DNA of 42,674 bases from DAOUBA01 sp034432855 (GTDB lineage Bacteria; Chloroflexota; Anaerolineae; B4-G1): assembly GCA_034432855.1 (NCBI GenBank), contig DAOUBA010000178.1:1-42674 (forward strand), given 5' to 3'. Below, in pieces: positions 31,522 to 41,200 of the stretch; position 1 is the stretch's first letter, and each line of letters begins with the position of its first letter. The notes under the pieces are model-generated. The model made no database searches, was not told the DNA's origin, and worked only from the letters and a program-made list of their open reading frames with translations. The translations under genes and the position numbers were made by a program.

Positions 31522-32310
31522 TCACGGCAGGCAGATGCGTTCACCGTCCTCCGGCACGATCACCTGCAGGGTGCTGCCGGCGCAGGCTTCTTCGGCCAGC
31601 ACATCGGGATGTTCGCTGGCGCCAGGGCCCAGGTGCACCAGGACCAGGCGCGGACAGCCCGCCGCGCGCGCGAGTCCCCCGGCTTGCTCCGCCGTGCTAT
31701 GGAAATGTTCGGCAGGATTGGCTTCGGGGTGCAACTTGGCACTAAACGTAGCCTCGTGGATCAGCAGGTCACAGCCACGGACCAGTTTCAGGGTGGCGGA
31801 GTTGGGATAGGTATCCGTGACGAAAGCGATCGAGGGGCCGGCAGCGAAATTCCAACGGGCGGCCAGCGTGGGCACGCCAGGTGGGCAGGGTACATTCGCC
31901 GTGTGTAATGTAATATCCGGCGCCAGTACCGTCTCCGTCAGGCCGGTTTCCGGCAGCGCATGCCAGTCCAGCATGAAGGAGTTACTGGCGAAGCGAGGAT
32001 ATGCTATCGCCAGAAGCGTTTTCAACATCGCAATCGTGGTGTTACCGGCGTAAATGCGAAGCGGCATAGCATCACCGAGGCGGTTTAGAGCAAGTACTGG
32101 GAATCCGAGGGTGTGATCGCCGTGAGAATGAGTGACGAACAACCGCTCAACATCGGCGGCCCTCAACCCGGCGTGGGCGAGTTGCTGCACGATCGTCGGT
32201 CCGGCTTCGACCAGCATCCGAAAGTCGCCTGCCTCGATCAGGAGCGCCGCATAGCCTCGGCGTCCCGCGGCAAAGGCGCTACCGGTGCCAAGGAAGGTGA
32301 CCTCAATCAT
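31522..32310 (-). CDS. MBL-fold hydrolase, RNase Z-like
   Basis: A 262-residue metallo-beta-lactamase-fold hydrolase in the RNase Z/ElaC branch. Motifs: MIEVTFLGTGSAF, the zinc-binding THSHGDHTLGFP, the Asp in FVTDTYPN, HEATFS and a C-terminal VLVHLGPGA. tRNA 3'-end processing or a related phosphodiesterase activity is possible; the flexible arm of true RNase Z is not evident. GGAGGGCACT precedes the ATG at 32310; a longer frame to 32394 passes through a hairpin repeat. Confidence 0.87.
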   Translation of the reverse strand: MIEVTFLGTGSAFAAGRRGYAALLIEAGDFRMLVEAGPTIVQQLAHAGLRAADVERLFVTHSHGDHTLGFPVLALNRLGDAMPLRIYAGNTTIAMLKTLLAIAYPRFASNSFMLDWHALPETGLTETVLAPDITLHTANVPCPPGVPTLAARWNFAAGPSIAFVTDTYPNSATLKLVRGCDLLIHEATFSAKLHPEANPAEHFHSTAEQAGGLARAAGCPRLVLVHLGPGASEHPDVLAEEACAGSTLQVIVPEDGERICLP

Positions 32311-32340
32311 AGTGCCCTCCGTGTCGGTAGGTTGGTAATT

Positions 32341-32391
32341 GGTAGATTGGTACTTTAATTGGCAGGGTTCTCCTGCCAAGTACCAGTCTAC
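32341..32391. repeat. Hairpin between thrC and hydrolase gene
   Basis: GTAGATTGGTACTT (32342-32355) pairs with AAGTACCAGTCTAC (32378-32391), with an inner GGCAGG/CCTGCC stem. It may end thrC transcription or act as a dispersed repeat. The thrC stop lies immediately next to it. Confidence 0.7.
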
Positions 32392-32395
32392 CAAT

Positions 32396-33730
32396 CTACC
32401 ATCTACTCAGAGCATGCCGCACGGCCTCAAGCGTTGGTTCTACGATGGCCGGTTGCTCTGCGACTGCTTTCATTGCGCCAGCAACGTCCTTGAGCCCCGA
32501 TCCGGTCGCCAAGACAACCACGCGATCATCGCCTTTGACCAGCCCATGCTTGACGGCCTTGACCAGCCCGGCGTAGGCGGCAGCAGCCGCCGGTTCGGCA
32601 AAGACGCCACATCCTTGCGCCAGGGCGTGGATCGCTGCCAGGATTTCTTCGTCGCTCACGCGGATGAAGGCACCCCCGGTTTCGCGCACGGCGCGTAGCG
32701 CCTTGATGCGGTCGCGCGGGAGACCGGCCACGATGCTATCGGCAACAGAATGCCCCTCAATCGGTCGTATCTCCCACCCTTCCAGCCCGCGTTCCCAGGC
32801 ATCCACCAGCGGCGCACATCCGGTCGCCTGCACACCGATCAGACGCGGCATCCGCTCGATCCATCCCAGCGCCGCCAGGTCCTTCAGCCCTTTGTGGATG
32901 CCGCCGATGATGCAGCCGTCGCCGACGGGAATAAGAATCGCGTCAGGAGGTTGCAGGGTGATTCGAGATTCGAGATTGCAGATTGCAGATTGCAATCTCG
33001 AATCTGCAATGTGCAATTGTTCACAAATCTCGTACGCCGCCGTCTTTTTGCCCTCACTCATGTACGGGTTGTAGGCCGTGTTGCGGTTATACCAGCCGAA
33101 CTCGTGGGCGGCCTCCAGGCATAGATCGAACGCTTGGTCGTAAGAGCCGTCTACTAATAGTACAATCGCTCCATAAGCCAATAGTTGCGCAATCTTGGCC
33201 TGTGGCGCCGTGCGCGGGACAAAGATGACACAGCGCTGCCCGACCGCCGCGCAGAGGCCGGCGAGCGCGGCGGCGGCGTTGCCGGTGCTGGCCGTCGTGA
33301 TGACTTCCGCGCCGCGCTCACGCGCTTTGACGATGGCGATAGCCGAGGCGCGGTCTTTGAATGAGGCGGTGGGGTTGCGGCCGTCGTCCTTGCCCCACAG
33401 GTGCTTCAGGCCCAGGCCGGCGGCCAGACGTGGGGCCGGATACAGCGGCGTCCAGCCGACACTCGCCAGCGCGGTGCCCTCGGCCAGGCGCCACGCACCC
33501 TCGGGCTCGACCGGCAAAAGGGGAAGGTAGCGCCAGATGGAGGGGTGATTGGTTAGTTGGTTGGTTAGTTGGTTAGTTGGTTGGTTGGTTAGTTGGTTGC
33601 GGATGAGGGCATAGTCGTAGACGACGTCGAGGATGCCCTCGTCGCCGTGTTTGGGGCAGACATAGTCTACCTCGTCCACGCCGTATTCGGCGCCGCAGAT
33701 GGTGCATTTGAGGCCCAGAACATGTTTCAT
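32396..33730 (-). CDS. thrC: Threonine synthase with two repeat-derived inserts
   Basis: A 444-residue PLP enzyme converting O-phosphohomoserine to threonine. It begins with a small Cys-containing segment (LKCTICGAEYG, YVCPKHG), then the PLP lysine in TASFKDRASAIA, TTASTGNAAAALAG and IPVGDGCIIGGIHKG. Two stretches do not belong to the family: QLTNQPTNQLTNQL near residue 50, coded by the TTGGTTAG repeat, and ADSRLQSAICNLESR near residue 245, coded by a GATTGCAGATT palindrome. Both sit where surface loops are expected. The ATG at 33730 is chosen by homology; the ribosome site is weak. Confidence 0.92.
   Translation of the reverse strand: MKHVLGLKCTICGAEYGVDEVDYVCPKHGDEGILDVVYDYALIRNQLTNQPTNQLTNQLTNHPSIWRYLPLLPVEPEGAWRLAEGTALASVGWTPLYPAPRLAAGLGLKHLWGKDDGRNPTASFKDRASAIAIVKARERGAEVITTASTGNAAAALAGLCAAVGQRCVIFVPRTAPQAKIAQLLAYGAIVLLVDGSYDQAFDLCLEAAHEFGWYNRNTAYNPYMSEGKKTAAYEICEQLHIADSRLQSAICNLESRITLQPPDAILIPVGDGCIIGGIHKGLKDLAALGWIERMPRLIGVQATGCAPLVDAWERGLEGWEIRPIEGHSVADSIVAGLPRDRIKALRAVRETGGAFIRVSDEEILAAIHALAQGCGVFAEPAAAAAYAGLVKAVKHGLVKGDDRVVVLATGSGLKDVAGAMKAVAEQPAIVEPTLEAVRHALSRW
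32950..33022. repeat. GATTGCAGATT palindrome inside thrC
   Basis: GATTCGAGATTCGAGATTGC followed by repeated GCAGATT and then ATCTCGAATCTGCAAT forms an inverted repeat read in frame within threonine synthase. Confidence 0.75.
33541..33600. repeat. TTGGTTAG array inside thrC
   Basis: Seven or so TTGGTTAGTTGG-type units in frame in the N-terminal part of threonine synthase, coding for Asn-Gln-Leu-Thr repeats. The same repeat is at 5571-5600 and 26525-26620. Confidence 0.85.
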
Positions 33731-33851
33731 AGTCACTTGCAGGGAACAGGGATTACTGATTAGTGATTGGGGATTAGGGGTCAGTGAACGGGACACAGCG
33801 ACTGAACAAACCAATCCCTGATCACTAATCCCTAATCCCTCTTCCTCGCTG
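33731..33851. repeat. Intergenic GGGATTAG-type repeats
   Basis: GATTAGTGATTGGGGATTAG (33762-33781) and an inverted CACTAATCCCTAATCCCT (33823-33840) form a palindromic patch between arcC and thrC. No promoter is evident. Confidence 0.65.
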
Positions 33852-34808
33852 TCAGGGCACAATGCTTGTCCCCGTCTCTCCCCGCAGCGCGCGGGTGATG
33901 TTCTCCGGGTTGGTGATGATGACTTGTTTGCCGCCGGATTCCAGGTAGTCGAGGGCAGCCTCGATCTTGGGGCCCATGCTGCCGGGCGGGAAGTGGCCCT
34001 CGTCGTAATACCGTTTCGCCTCGGCCGCCGTCAACCGATCCAGCCACATCTGGTCGGGCTTGTTGTAGTTGAGCGCGACCTTTTCGACCGCGGTGGAGAT
34101 GAGGAAGAGGTCGGCCTTGATCTCGCGTGCCAAAAGCGCTGCCGCAATGTCCTTGTCAATCACCGCTTCGACGCCGACCAGGTCGCCGTTCTCGTTCTCG
34201 ATCACCGGGATGCCCCCGCCGCCGATGGCGATGGTGATGACGCCGGCGCGCAACAGTTCCTTGATCACGTCCAGTTCGACGATGCGGCGGGGATAAGGCG
34301 AGGGGACGACCCGCCGCCAACCACGTCCGGCGTCCTCTACCACCACCCAGCCGTCCTGCCGGGCACGCTCTTGGGCCTCCTCCTCGGTCAGGAACGAGCC
34401 GATGGGCTTGGTGGGGTTCTGGAAAGCCGGGTCGTCGCGATCCACCAGCACCTGTGTGACGACGGTGGCGACGATACGGTTCATCCTGCGCCGTCGGAAC
34501 TCGTTCCACAGGTTCTGCTGGAGCGTGTAGCCCAGAGCGCCCTGGCTATCGGCGCCGCAAAAGTCAAGCGGCACCTCGTGCATCCCGGCGACTTTGTGGG
34601 CGATCTCGGAGCGGCGCAGGATAAAGCCGACCTGGGGGCCGTTACCGTGACCGATGGCGACATTCCAGCCTTGGGCGATCATGTCGGCGATGTGGGTGCA
34701 CGTCTCTTTCGCCGCAGCATATTGATCCGGCACCGAGATACGCGCCTTGTCTCTGATTAGCGAGTTGCCGCCGATGGCGATCACGGCGAGTGGGCGTCTA
34801 GCCGTCAC
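33852..34808 (-). CDS. arcC: Carbamate kinase
   Basis: A 318-residue amino-acid-kinase-fold enzyme making ATP from carbamoyl phosphate and ADP. Motifs: VIAIGGNSLIRD, IGHGNGPQVGFILRRSE, TVVTQVLVDRDDPAFQNPTKPIG, AIGGGGIPVIEN, DKDIAAALLA and FPPGSMGPKIEAA. The start is a GTG at 34808 with GAAGGAGAGCACA upstream, which gives the usual family length. The frame continues upstream in phase through a repeat into an unrelated remnant (34811-35144), so gene callers may report a false fusion. No arcA or arcB is seen. Confidence 0.93.
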   Translation of the reverse strand: MTARRPLAVIAIGGNSLIRDKARISVPDQYAAAKETCTHIADMIAQGWNVAIGHGNGPQVGFILRRSEIAHKVAGMHEVPLDFCGADSQGALGYTLQQNLWNEFRRRRMNRIVATVVTQVLVDRDDPAFQNPTKPIGSFLTEEEAQERARQDGWVVVEDAGRGWRRVVPSPYPRRIVELDVIKELLRAGVITIAIGGGGIPVIENENGDLVGVEAVIDKDIAAALLAREIKADLFLISTAVEKVALNYNKPDQMWLDRLTAAEAKRYYDEGHFPPGSMGPKIEAALDYLESGGKQVIITNPENITRALRGETGTSIVP

Positions 34809-34810
34809 TG

Positions 34811-35144
34811 TGCTCTCCTTCTGGGGGTTGGGGAGTGAGTATTGGTGATTGGGTATTAGTGATCGGGGGACATCGGAGAGGGCAGGGTAGTATTGGACGG
34901 GCTCTTCATGCAAGGCTTTGTCGCCGAATTCCTCTTGGCCCTGGCGTTGGCTGCGAATGAAGGCGATGTAGCCGTTGAGCGAGCATAACGCCTCTGCCTC
35001 GGTAGAGTGGGCCCATTCCTGTTGCGCTGAGGTGGTGTAGCCGAGCGCGTGGGCAGCCGTGAAAGCGGCTCGCGTCTCGAACAAAGAGCCGCGTGCAAAG
35101 TAAAAGAAGCGTAACTTGTCGAGGTAGTGGTAGCGTCCGTTCAC
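34811..35144 (-). pseudogene. Four-helix-bundle protein fragment (23S IVP-like)
   Basis: The residues LDKLRFFYFARGSLFETRAAFTAAHALGYTT, then EALCSLNGYIAFIRSQR match the C-terminal half of the four-helix-bundle protein family coded in 23S rRNA intervening sequences and near diversity-generating elements. The N-terminal half is absent: upstream, at 35152, the insertion sequence begins. The 3' end runs through a GGTGATTGGGTATTAG-type repeat and stays in phase with arcC. It is a truncated remnant. Confidence 0.65.
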
Positions 35145-35152
35145 TAATCATC

Positions 35153-36800
35153 AGAGCGTGGCTAAAATTTGTAGCAAGGGTGATGCTGGGCATCAAATAG
35201 CACAGGCGAGTTGAGAGACATCGCGTTTTGGAGGATAATCTGTTTGCAATGAGACCAATGATCCAGGGAGGTTATGATGTCTTCCAACTCGGCGCAAATT
35301 GTAGACCAACTTCACCGCGACTTCCGCGGATTGATCGAATACGCGACCGGTGAGAAGGCCCAAACCCAAACGGCCTACGAGGTCGAGTTGACCTTGTTCA
35401 GGGAACTTTTGAAACTGGGCAAGCAGTTACTATGCCTGTTCTTTACCCATCGGGCTGCTGTGCGCCCTGCCGAGCCGGTCTGCGCCTCCGGCGCCCGGTT
35501 GAAGTACCAGGGCATGCGCGGGACGACGTACTATTCTGTCTTTGGCAAAGTGCGGTTCAAACGGCACTACTTCCACACCCCAGGACACGAAGGCCTCTGC
35601 CCTCTGGACGCCGAGTTGAGCCTGCCGTCCCGTTGTTACTCCGATTTGCTCCGTGACTGGGCAGAGTATTGTATCACCGATGAATCGTATGATGAGAGCA
35701 TTCGCGCACTGCAACGCATCCTGAACATCTCACTCTCCAAGCGGGCCCTGGAGATGGGTGTCCAGGAAGATGCCGCCGATGTGGAGGCTTTCTACGAACA
35801 GAAGCCCCTGCCGCCAGCAGACACCGAAGGTCCCATCCTGGTGGTTCAAGCCGACGGCAAAGGCGTCCCAATGGTGCGCACCGAGCCGGCAACCTCATCC
35901 GCCCGGCGGGGTAAAGGTGAGAAACGGACGAGGAAGAAACAAGCCGTCGTGACCGGTATCTACACCATTCGGCCGTACTTCCGTACCCCGGAGGAAGTCA
36001 CCAGGGCCCTGCTGCACACTACTGCAGGCGATGAAGAGAGCAGCCCTGTGTCCACATCCCGGCCCCAGCGCCCACTTCCCGTTGGGAAGGAGCTCCGGGC
36101 AACATTGGCGGGTAAGGATGCCGCCTTTGAGCGCTTGACACAACGGGTTGTCCAACGGGAGGGTGCGCACATCGAACACCGCGTGGCGCTCACCGACGGC
36201 GACGAGGCCCTCCAACACCAGGTCAACGACCGATTACCGGCGTTCACTTTAGTGCTGGACATTATTCATGCCTCGGAGTACCTGTGGGATGCGGCCAATG
36301 CCCTCTTGGGCGAAACTCACCCCGAGCGCACCGCTTGGGTAGAAAAACACCTCCTGTCTATCTTGTCGGGACAGGCCGCCGACGTCATCCAGGCGCTGGA
36401 ACGCGAGGCCCAGAATGCCGCCTTCTCCGCTTCCCAACGTAAGGTCCTGGACACCACCATCGGCTACTACCGGCGCAACTTACCGTATATGCACTACGAT
36501 CAATACCTGGCTCGTGGCTGGCCCATCGGCACCGGTGTGGTCGAGGGTGCCTGTGGACACCTGGTCAAGGACCGTATGGAGCAATCCGGCATGCGCTGGG
36601 GCCAACCGGGTGCTCAAGCGGTCCTTGACCTACGTGCGGTTCGTGTTAATGACGACTGGGATGACTACCAGCACTTTCGGCGCCAGCGCCAGCATGAACG
36701 ACTCTATGGAGGCTACTCGGCACTCCCACCGCCTTCCGAAACCGCTGCATTGATGGCAGGAGCGCGTGATGCCCCATGCTACAATTTTTAGCCACGCTCT
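35153..36800 (+). mobile_element. ISKra4-type insertion sequence
   Basis: About 1.65 kb. Inverted repeats of about 24 bp mark the ends: AGAGCGTGGCTAAAATTTGT at 35153 and the complement of the matching AGAGCGTGGCTAAAAATTGT at 36781-36800. The transposase gene fills it and its stop lies inside the right repeat. I see no target duplication, and both flanking genes are truncated. Confidence 0.85.
35274..36791 (+). CDS. ISKra4 family transposase
   Basis: A 505-residue transposase, apparently intact. Features of the ISKra4 group are an N-terminal region with GTTYYSVFGKVRFKRHYFH, the catalytic-looking VVQADGKGVPM (Asp), ALTDGDEALQ, VLDIIHASEYLWDAAN and the C-terminal GTGVVEGACGHLVKDRMEQSGMRW with the Glu. 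GGGAGG lies just before the ATG at 35274. Since the frame is open and both ends are preserved, the element may be active or recent. Confidence 0.93.
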   Translation: MMSSNSAQIVDQLHRDFRGLIEYATGEKAQTQTAYEVELTLFRELLKLGKQLLCLFFTHRAAVRPAEPVCASGARLKYQGMRGTTYYSVFGKVRFKRHYFHTPGHEGLCPLDAELSLPSRCYSDLLRDWAEYCITDESYDESIRALQRILNISLSKRALEMGVQEDAADVEAFYEQKPLPPADTEGPILVVQADGKGVPMVRTEPATSSARRGKGEKRTRKKQAVVTGIYTIRPYFRTPEEVTRALLHTTAGDEESSPVSTSRPQRPLPVGKELRATLAGKDAAFERLTQRVVQREGAHIEHRVALTDGDEALQHQVNDRLPAFTLVLDIIHASEYLWDAANALLGETHPERTAWVEKHLLSILSGQAADVIQALEREAQNAAFSASQRKVLDTTIGYYRRNLPYMHYDQYLARGWPIGTGVVEGACGHLVKDRMEQSGMRWGQPGAQAVLDLRAVRVNDDWDDYQHFRRQRQHERLYGGYSALPPPSETAALMAGARDAPCYNF

Positions 36801-38203
36801 TATCTGTACAGGTGGAGCGACAACTCGACCCATCCCTGGCCGCAGGCCCCCTGGTCGTCGGCGGGCGGCCCTGAGACGATGGCGCGGTGCTCGACTGCTG
36901 CTCACAGGCCGCAGCCGCCGGGGTGTACCCCGGCATGCGCCTGGCGCAGGCCGAGAAGTTCTGCCCCAACGCGCGCTTCGTCCCCGCCCACGAGGAACGC
37001 TACCGCGCCGCCCACGACGTGCTGGTCGCCACGGCGAGCGGCTTCACCCCCGCCGTCGAGACCGCCAGCCTGGGCCTCCTCTACGCCGACGTCTCCGGCC
37101 TGCAGCGCTCCTTCGGCCCTGAGAGCCGCCTGGCCCACCAACTGGCACGCGAGGCAGAACGCGCCTCCGGCCTGGCAGTGCAGGTGGGGATCGCCAACGC
37201 CAAGTTCGTGGCCGAACAGGCTGCCCGCGCCGCCCGGCCCGGCGGCGGCTGCGCCGTAGCCCCCGGCGAGGAGCGCGCCTTTCTCTCTCCCCTGCCCTTG
37301 TCTGTCCTTCCCGCCGACCCTGAAATGCTGCGCCGCCTGCACCTTCTCGGAGTGCGCACACTGGGGGCGCTGGCGGCGCTCCCTCGTCTCGCCCTCGTCC
37401 GCCAGTTCGGCTCCCACGCCGGGCCGATCCACGACCTGGCGCGCGGCGTGGACCCCCGCCCGGTGCACCCCCAGGCGCCCCCGCTGGCGCTCGAACGCCG
37501 GCGCGCCTTCAACGACCCCCTGAATGACCGCACCCCGCTCCTGGCCCACGCCGCGCAGATGGCCGCCGAGCTGGCCGACGCGCTCTCCCGCCGAGGCTGC
37601 CAGGCCGAGGGGCTGCGCCTGTGCCTGGAGGAGGAGAACGGCGCGGCGCACGCCGCCGGCGCCCCGGTCAAGCCGCCCTCGGCCGACGCTGCGCACCTTT
37701 CCCGCCTGGGCGCGCGCCTGTTGGGAGAACTGGCACCCGCCGCGCCTGTCGCCGCCCTTGCCCTCACCGTCTACCCGCTGCGCCCCTTCCACCTGGGTGC
37801 CACCCAGTTGACCCTCTTCACCGGCGCACTCGACGCCTTCCGCGGCGCCATCGGTTTCGGTCTATCTCAAGGCAGATACCGCGAATCCTTGTGGGAGGTG
37901 CTGCGCCGGCTGCGCGAGCGCTTCGGTGAACTGATCGTCGTCGTCGCCGCGCTCCTGGGCCCGCCCCTGCCCCGCCCGATCCGGGTCACGACCGACCCCC
38001 AGGGGCTGCCTCGGGCGCTGGTCTGGCCCGACCGCATCCGCCAGGTCGCCGCCGTCTACGAAACCTGGCGCGAGCGCACCCGCTGGTGGAGCCTGCCCAT
38101 CGAGCGCGACTACTTCCGCCTGGAGACCGCCGACGGGCAGGTGTGCGTCGTCTTCCACGACCTGAGGAGCGGCCGATGGCTGCTGGAACGGCGACGCCTC
38201 TGA
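36776..38203 (+). pseudogene. imuB: ImuB-like Y-family polymerase, 5' end cut by IS and in-frame stop
   Basis: ImuB is the catalytically inactive Y-family protein that links DnaE2 to the beta clamp in the mutasome. After the IS end the frame reads QVERQLDPSLAAGPLVVGGRP, then a TGA at 36872-36874, then DDGAVLDCCSQAAAAGVYPGMRLAQAE. Intact homologues are continuous here, so the TGA replaces a sense codon. The first dozen or so native residues are gone; an ATG at 36776 inside the IS repeat happens to be in phase. Where active Y-family enzymes have an acidic SxDE motif, this one has SLGLLYADVSG, as in ImuB. A GTG at 36887 could give a 438-residue product without the N-terminal strand. Confidence 0.8.
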
Positions 38204-41200
38204 ACCTGCGGCCGAATCGCGCCGGCCGCACCCCCGGGTACGTCGAACTCCACGCCCACTCCGATCATTCCCTCCTGGACGGCGTCCCCTCCCCGGAGGC
38301 GCTGGTGGCCCGCGCGGCGGAACTGGGGATGCAGGCCCTGGCCCTCACCGACCACGACGCGCTGTACGGCGCGGTGCGCTTCGCGCTGGCGGCGCGCGAG
38401 GCCGGCGTCAAGCCGATCCTCGGCGCCGAGATGACACTCGCCGGGGATGGGGCAGCGGACGGCGCCCACCTGACGCTGCTGGTCGAGACGGCCCAAGGCT
38501 ACGCCAACCTGTGCCGCCTGATCACGCTCGCACGCCAGGGGCAGGAGAAGGGTGTCGCGCAGCTGGATAAACGGCATCTGGCCGACCACGCCGGGGGGCT
38601 GGTCGCACTCTCCGGCTGCCGCCGGGGGGAGATCCCCTGCCTGCTGGCGGCGAAGGAGTTCCAGCGGGCAGTCGAAGTAGCCCGCGGCTACGCCCGCCTG
38701 TTCGGGCCGGAGCGCTTCTTCGTCGAGCTGCAGCGCCACCATCGCCAGGGGGACACCCGCCTGCTGGCCGACCTGGCGGTGCTGGCGGCCCGCACCGGCC
38801 TGGACACCGTCGTCACCGGCAACGCGCACTACCTGCACCCACAGCAGCGCCAGGTGCACGACGTCCTCACCTGCGTCCGCTGCCACACCACGCTGGACGA
38901 CGCCGGCAGCACCTTGCGCCCCAACGCCGAGTATCCCCTGCGCTCCCCGCAGGAGATGGCCGATCTCTTTCACGGCCTTACCTTCGCGCTGGAGAACAGC
39001 GTGCGCATCGCCGAGCGCTGCGCCCCGGCCTATGAGTACCTGCCCTCGGGCCCCCAGGTCTTGCCGCGCTTCCCTGTGCCCGGTGGACGCCCGGCAGGGT
39101 ACTACCTGCGCGAACTGTGCCGCGAGGCGCTGCGCGAGCGCTACCCGACAGACCCTCCACTCGAACTCCTGGCGCACGAGCTGGCGGTGATCGAGCAGGC
39201 TCACCTGGCCGACTACTTCCTCACCGTCTGGGACATCCTGCGCTTCGCCCGCCGCGCCGGTATCCGCTGCCAGGGGCGGGGCAGCGCCGCCAACTCGCTG
39301 GTGGCCTACCTGTTGGGCATCAGCCCGATCGACCCGCTGGCCTGTGACCTGGTCTTCGAGCGCTTCCTCTCGCCGGAGCGTGCGGGCCCGCCCGACATCG
39401 ACGTGGACTTGCCGCGGATCGGCGCGAGGAGGTGATCCAGTACGTGTACAAGCGCTACGGCGAGGCGCACGCGGCGATGGCCTGCACGCTGGTCACCTTC
39501 CGCGCCCGCTCCGCCGTGCGCGACGTGGCCCACGCGCTGGGCTTTCCCCCGGCGCTGGTCGAGCGGCTGGCGGGAAGCGACCTGGGGGACGCAGGCGGCA
39601 AGGACGGCCAGCCCGGCGGCGAGGCGGACGGCGAGCCTGCGCCGCGTGAAGGGGACGAGGCCCCGAACGAGAACGCGCTGGACGTGGCGGATGCAGGCTC
39701 CGTCGAGGAGGCGCGCGCACTGGTCGCTTCCTGCGACGCCAACCTGGCGGAGAAGCCGTTCCAGCACCTCCTGCGCCTGGCGCCACAACTGGAGGGCCTG
39801 CCGCGCCACCTGGGCATCCACAACGGCGGGATGGTGCTCGCAGGCCCCCCGCTGTGCGAGATCGTGCCGCTCGAACCGGCGACGATGCCCGGCCGCGTGG
39901 TCACGCAGTGGGACAAGGACAGCCTGGAGGGAGCGGGGCTGATCAAGATCGACCTACTGGGGTTGCGCATGCTCTCGGCCATCGAGGACGCTGTCACCAT
40001 CGTCGAGGCGCAGTCGGGGCAGCGGCCTGATCTCGACAGTCTCCCCCGCGACGACCCGGCGGTCTATGAGATGCTGTGCCGCGGCCAGACGGTGGGCGTC
40101 TTCCAGGTGGAGTCGCGCGCCCAGGCCAGCCTGATCCCGCGCTTCCAGCCGCGCACGTTCTCCGACCTGGTGATCGAGATCAGCCTGATCCGCCCCGGGC
40201 CGATCCAGGCGCAGATGGTGCACCCCTACCTGCGCCGTCGCCAGGGGCGTGAAGCAATCTCGTACCTCCACCCGCTGCTGGAGAACGCACTGGCCGAGAC
40301 GCTGGGGGTGATCGTCTTCCAGGAGCAGGTGTTGAAGGTGGCGCGCGACCTGGCCGGGTTCAGCCCGGGGCGGGCGGAACTGCTGCGCCGGGCGCTCTCC
40401 CACAAGCGCGCGGACGAGCAAGTGGCGCAGTTCCGCCAGGAGTTCATCGCCGGGGCCGTGGCGCTGGGCGTGGCGCGCCAGGTGGCGGAGCGGGTCTTTG
40501 GCCAGTTGCAGGCCTTCGGCGGCTACGCCTTCCCCAAGAGCCACGCGGCGGCCTTCGCCGTGCTGACCTACCAATCCGCCTGGCTGCGCTGCCATCATCC
40601 GGCGGCCTTCTTCGCCGGGCTCTTGCGCTACCAGCCGATGGGCTTTTACCCGGCGCACGTGGTCGTCTCGGAGGCGCGCCGCTGCGGCATCGAGATCCGC
40701 CCGGTGGATGTCGAGGCGTCCGACCTGCTGGCGATGGTCGAGGGAAACGCGCTGCGGATCGGGCTGGCGACGGTGGCAGGGCTGGGAGAGGCCGGCGGGC
40801 AGAGCGTGGTCGAGGCGCGGCGCTTCGGGCCGTTCCGCTCGCTGGCCGACTTTTGCCGGCGCACGAAGTTGGGTCGTCGGGCGGTGGAGGCGCTCATCTG
40901 GGCGGGGGCGTTCGACGGCTGGGGTGTGCCGCGAAGGCAGCTGCTGTGGGACCTGCAGGCGGCGCTGGAGGCGGCTGAGGCTCCAACGGGCTTGCCGCTG
41001 CCGGAGACAGAGGAGGAGCGCCCGCGCTTCGGCTTCCTCTCGCCGCGCGGGCGGCTGTGGGCCGAGGTGGCGCACACCAGCGTGGCGGCGACCGCGCACC
41101 TCACCGCGCTGGTGGGTGAGCGACTGCGCGCGCTGGGGGTGACGTCCAGCCGGGCGCTGGCGGCCCTGCGCGATGGGGTCAAGGTGCGTGTGGGCGGGGT

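Noticed and set aside
33852..35144. Natural fusion of a four-helix-bundle protein with carbamate kinase
   Set aside because: A good ribosome site precedes the GTG at 34808, and the joining segment is a dispersed repeat, so the continuous frame is accidental.
36872..36874. TGA in imuB as recoded tryptophan or selenocysteine
   Set aside because: TGA is the ordinary stop in many genes here (for example the ATGA overlaps), and the gene has lost its start as well, so decay is simpler.
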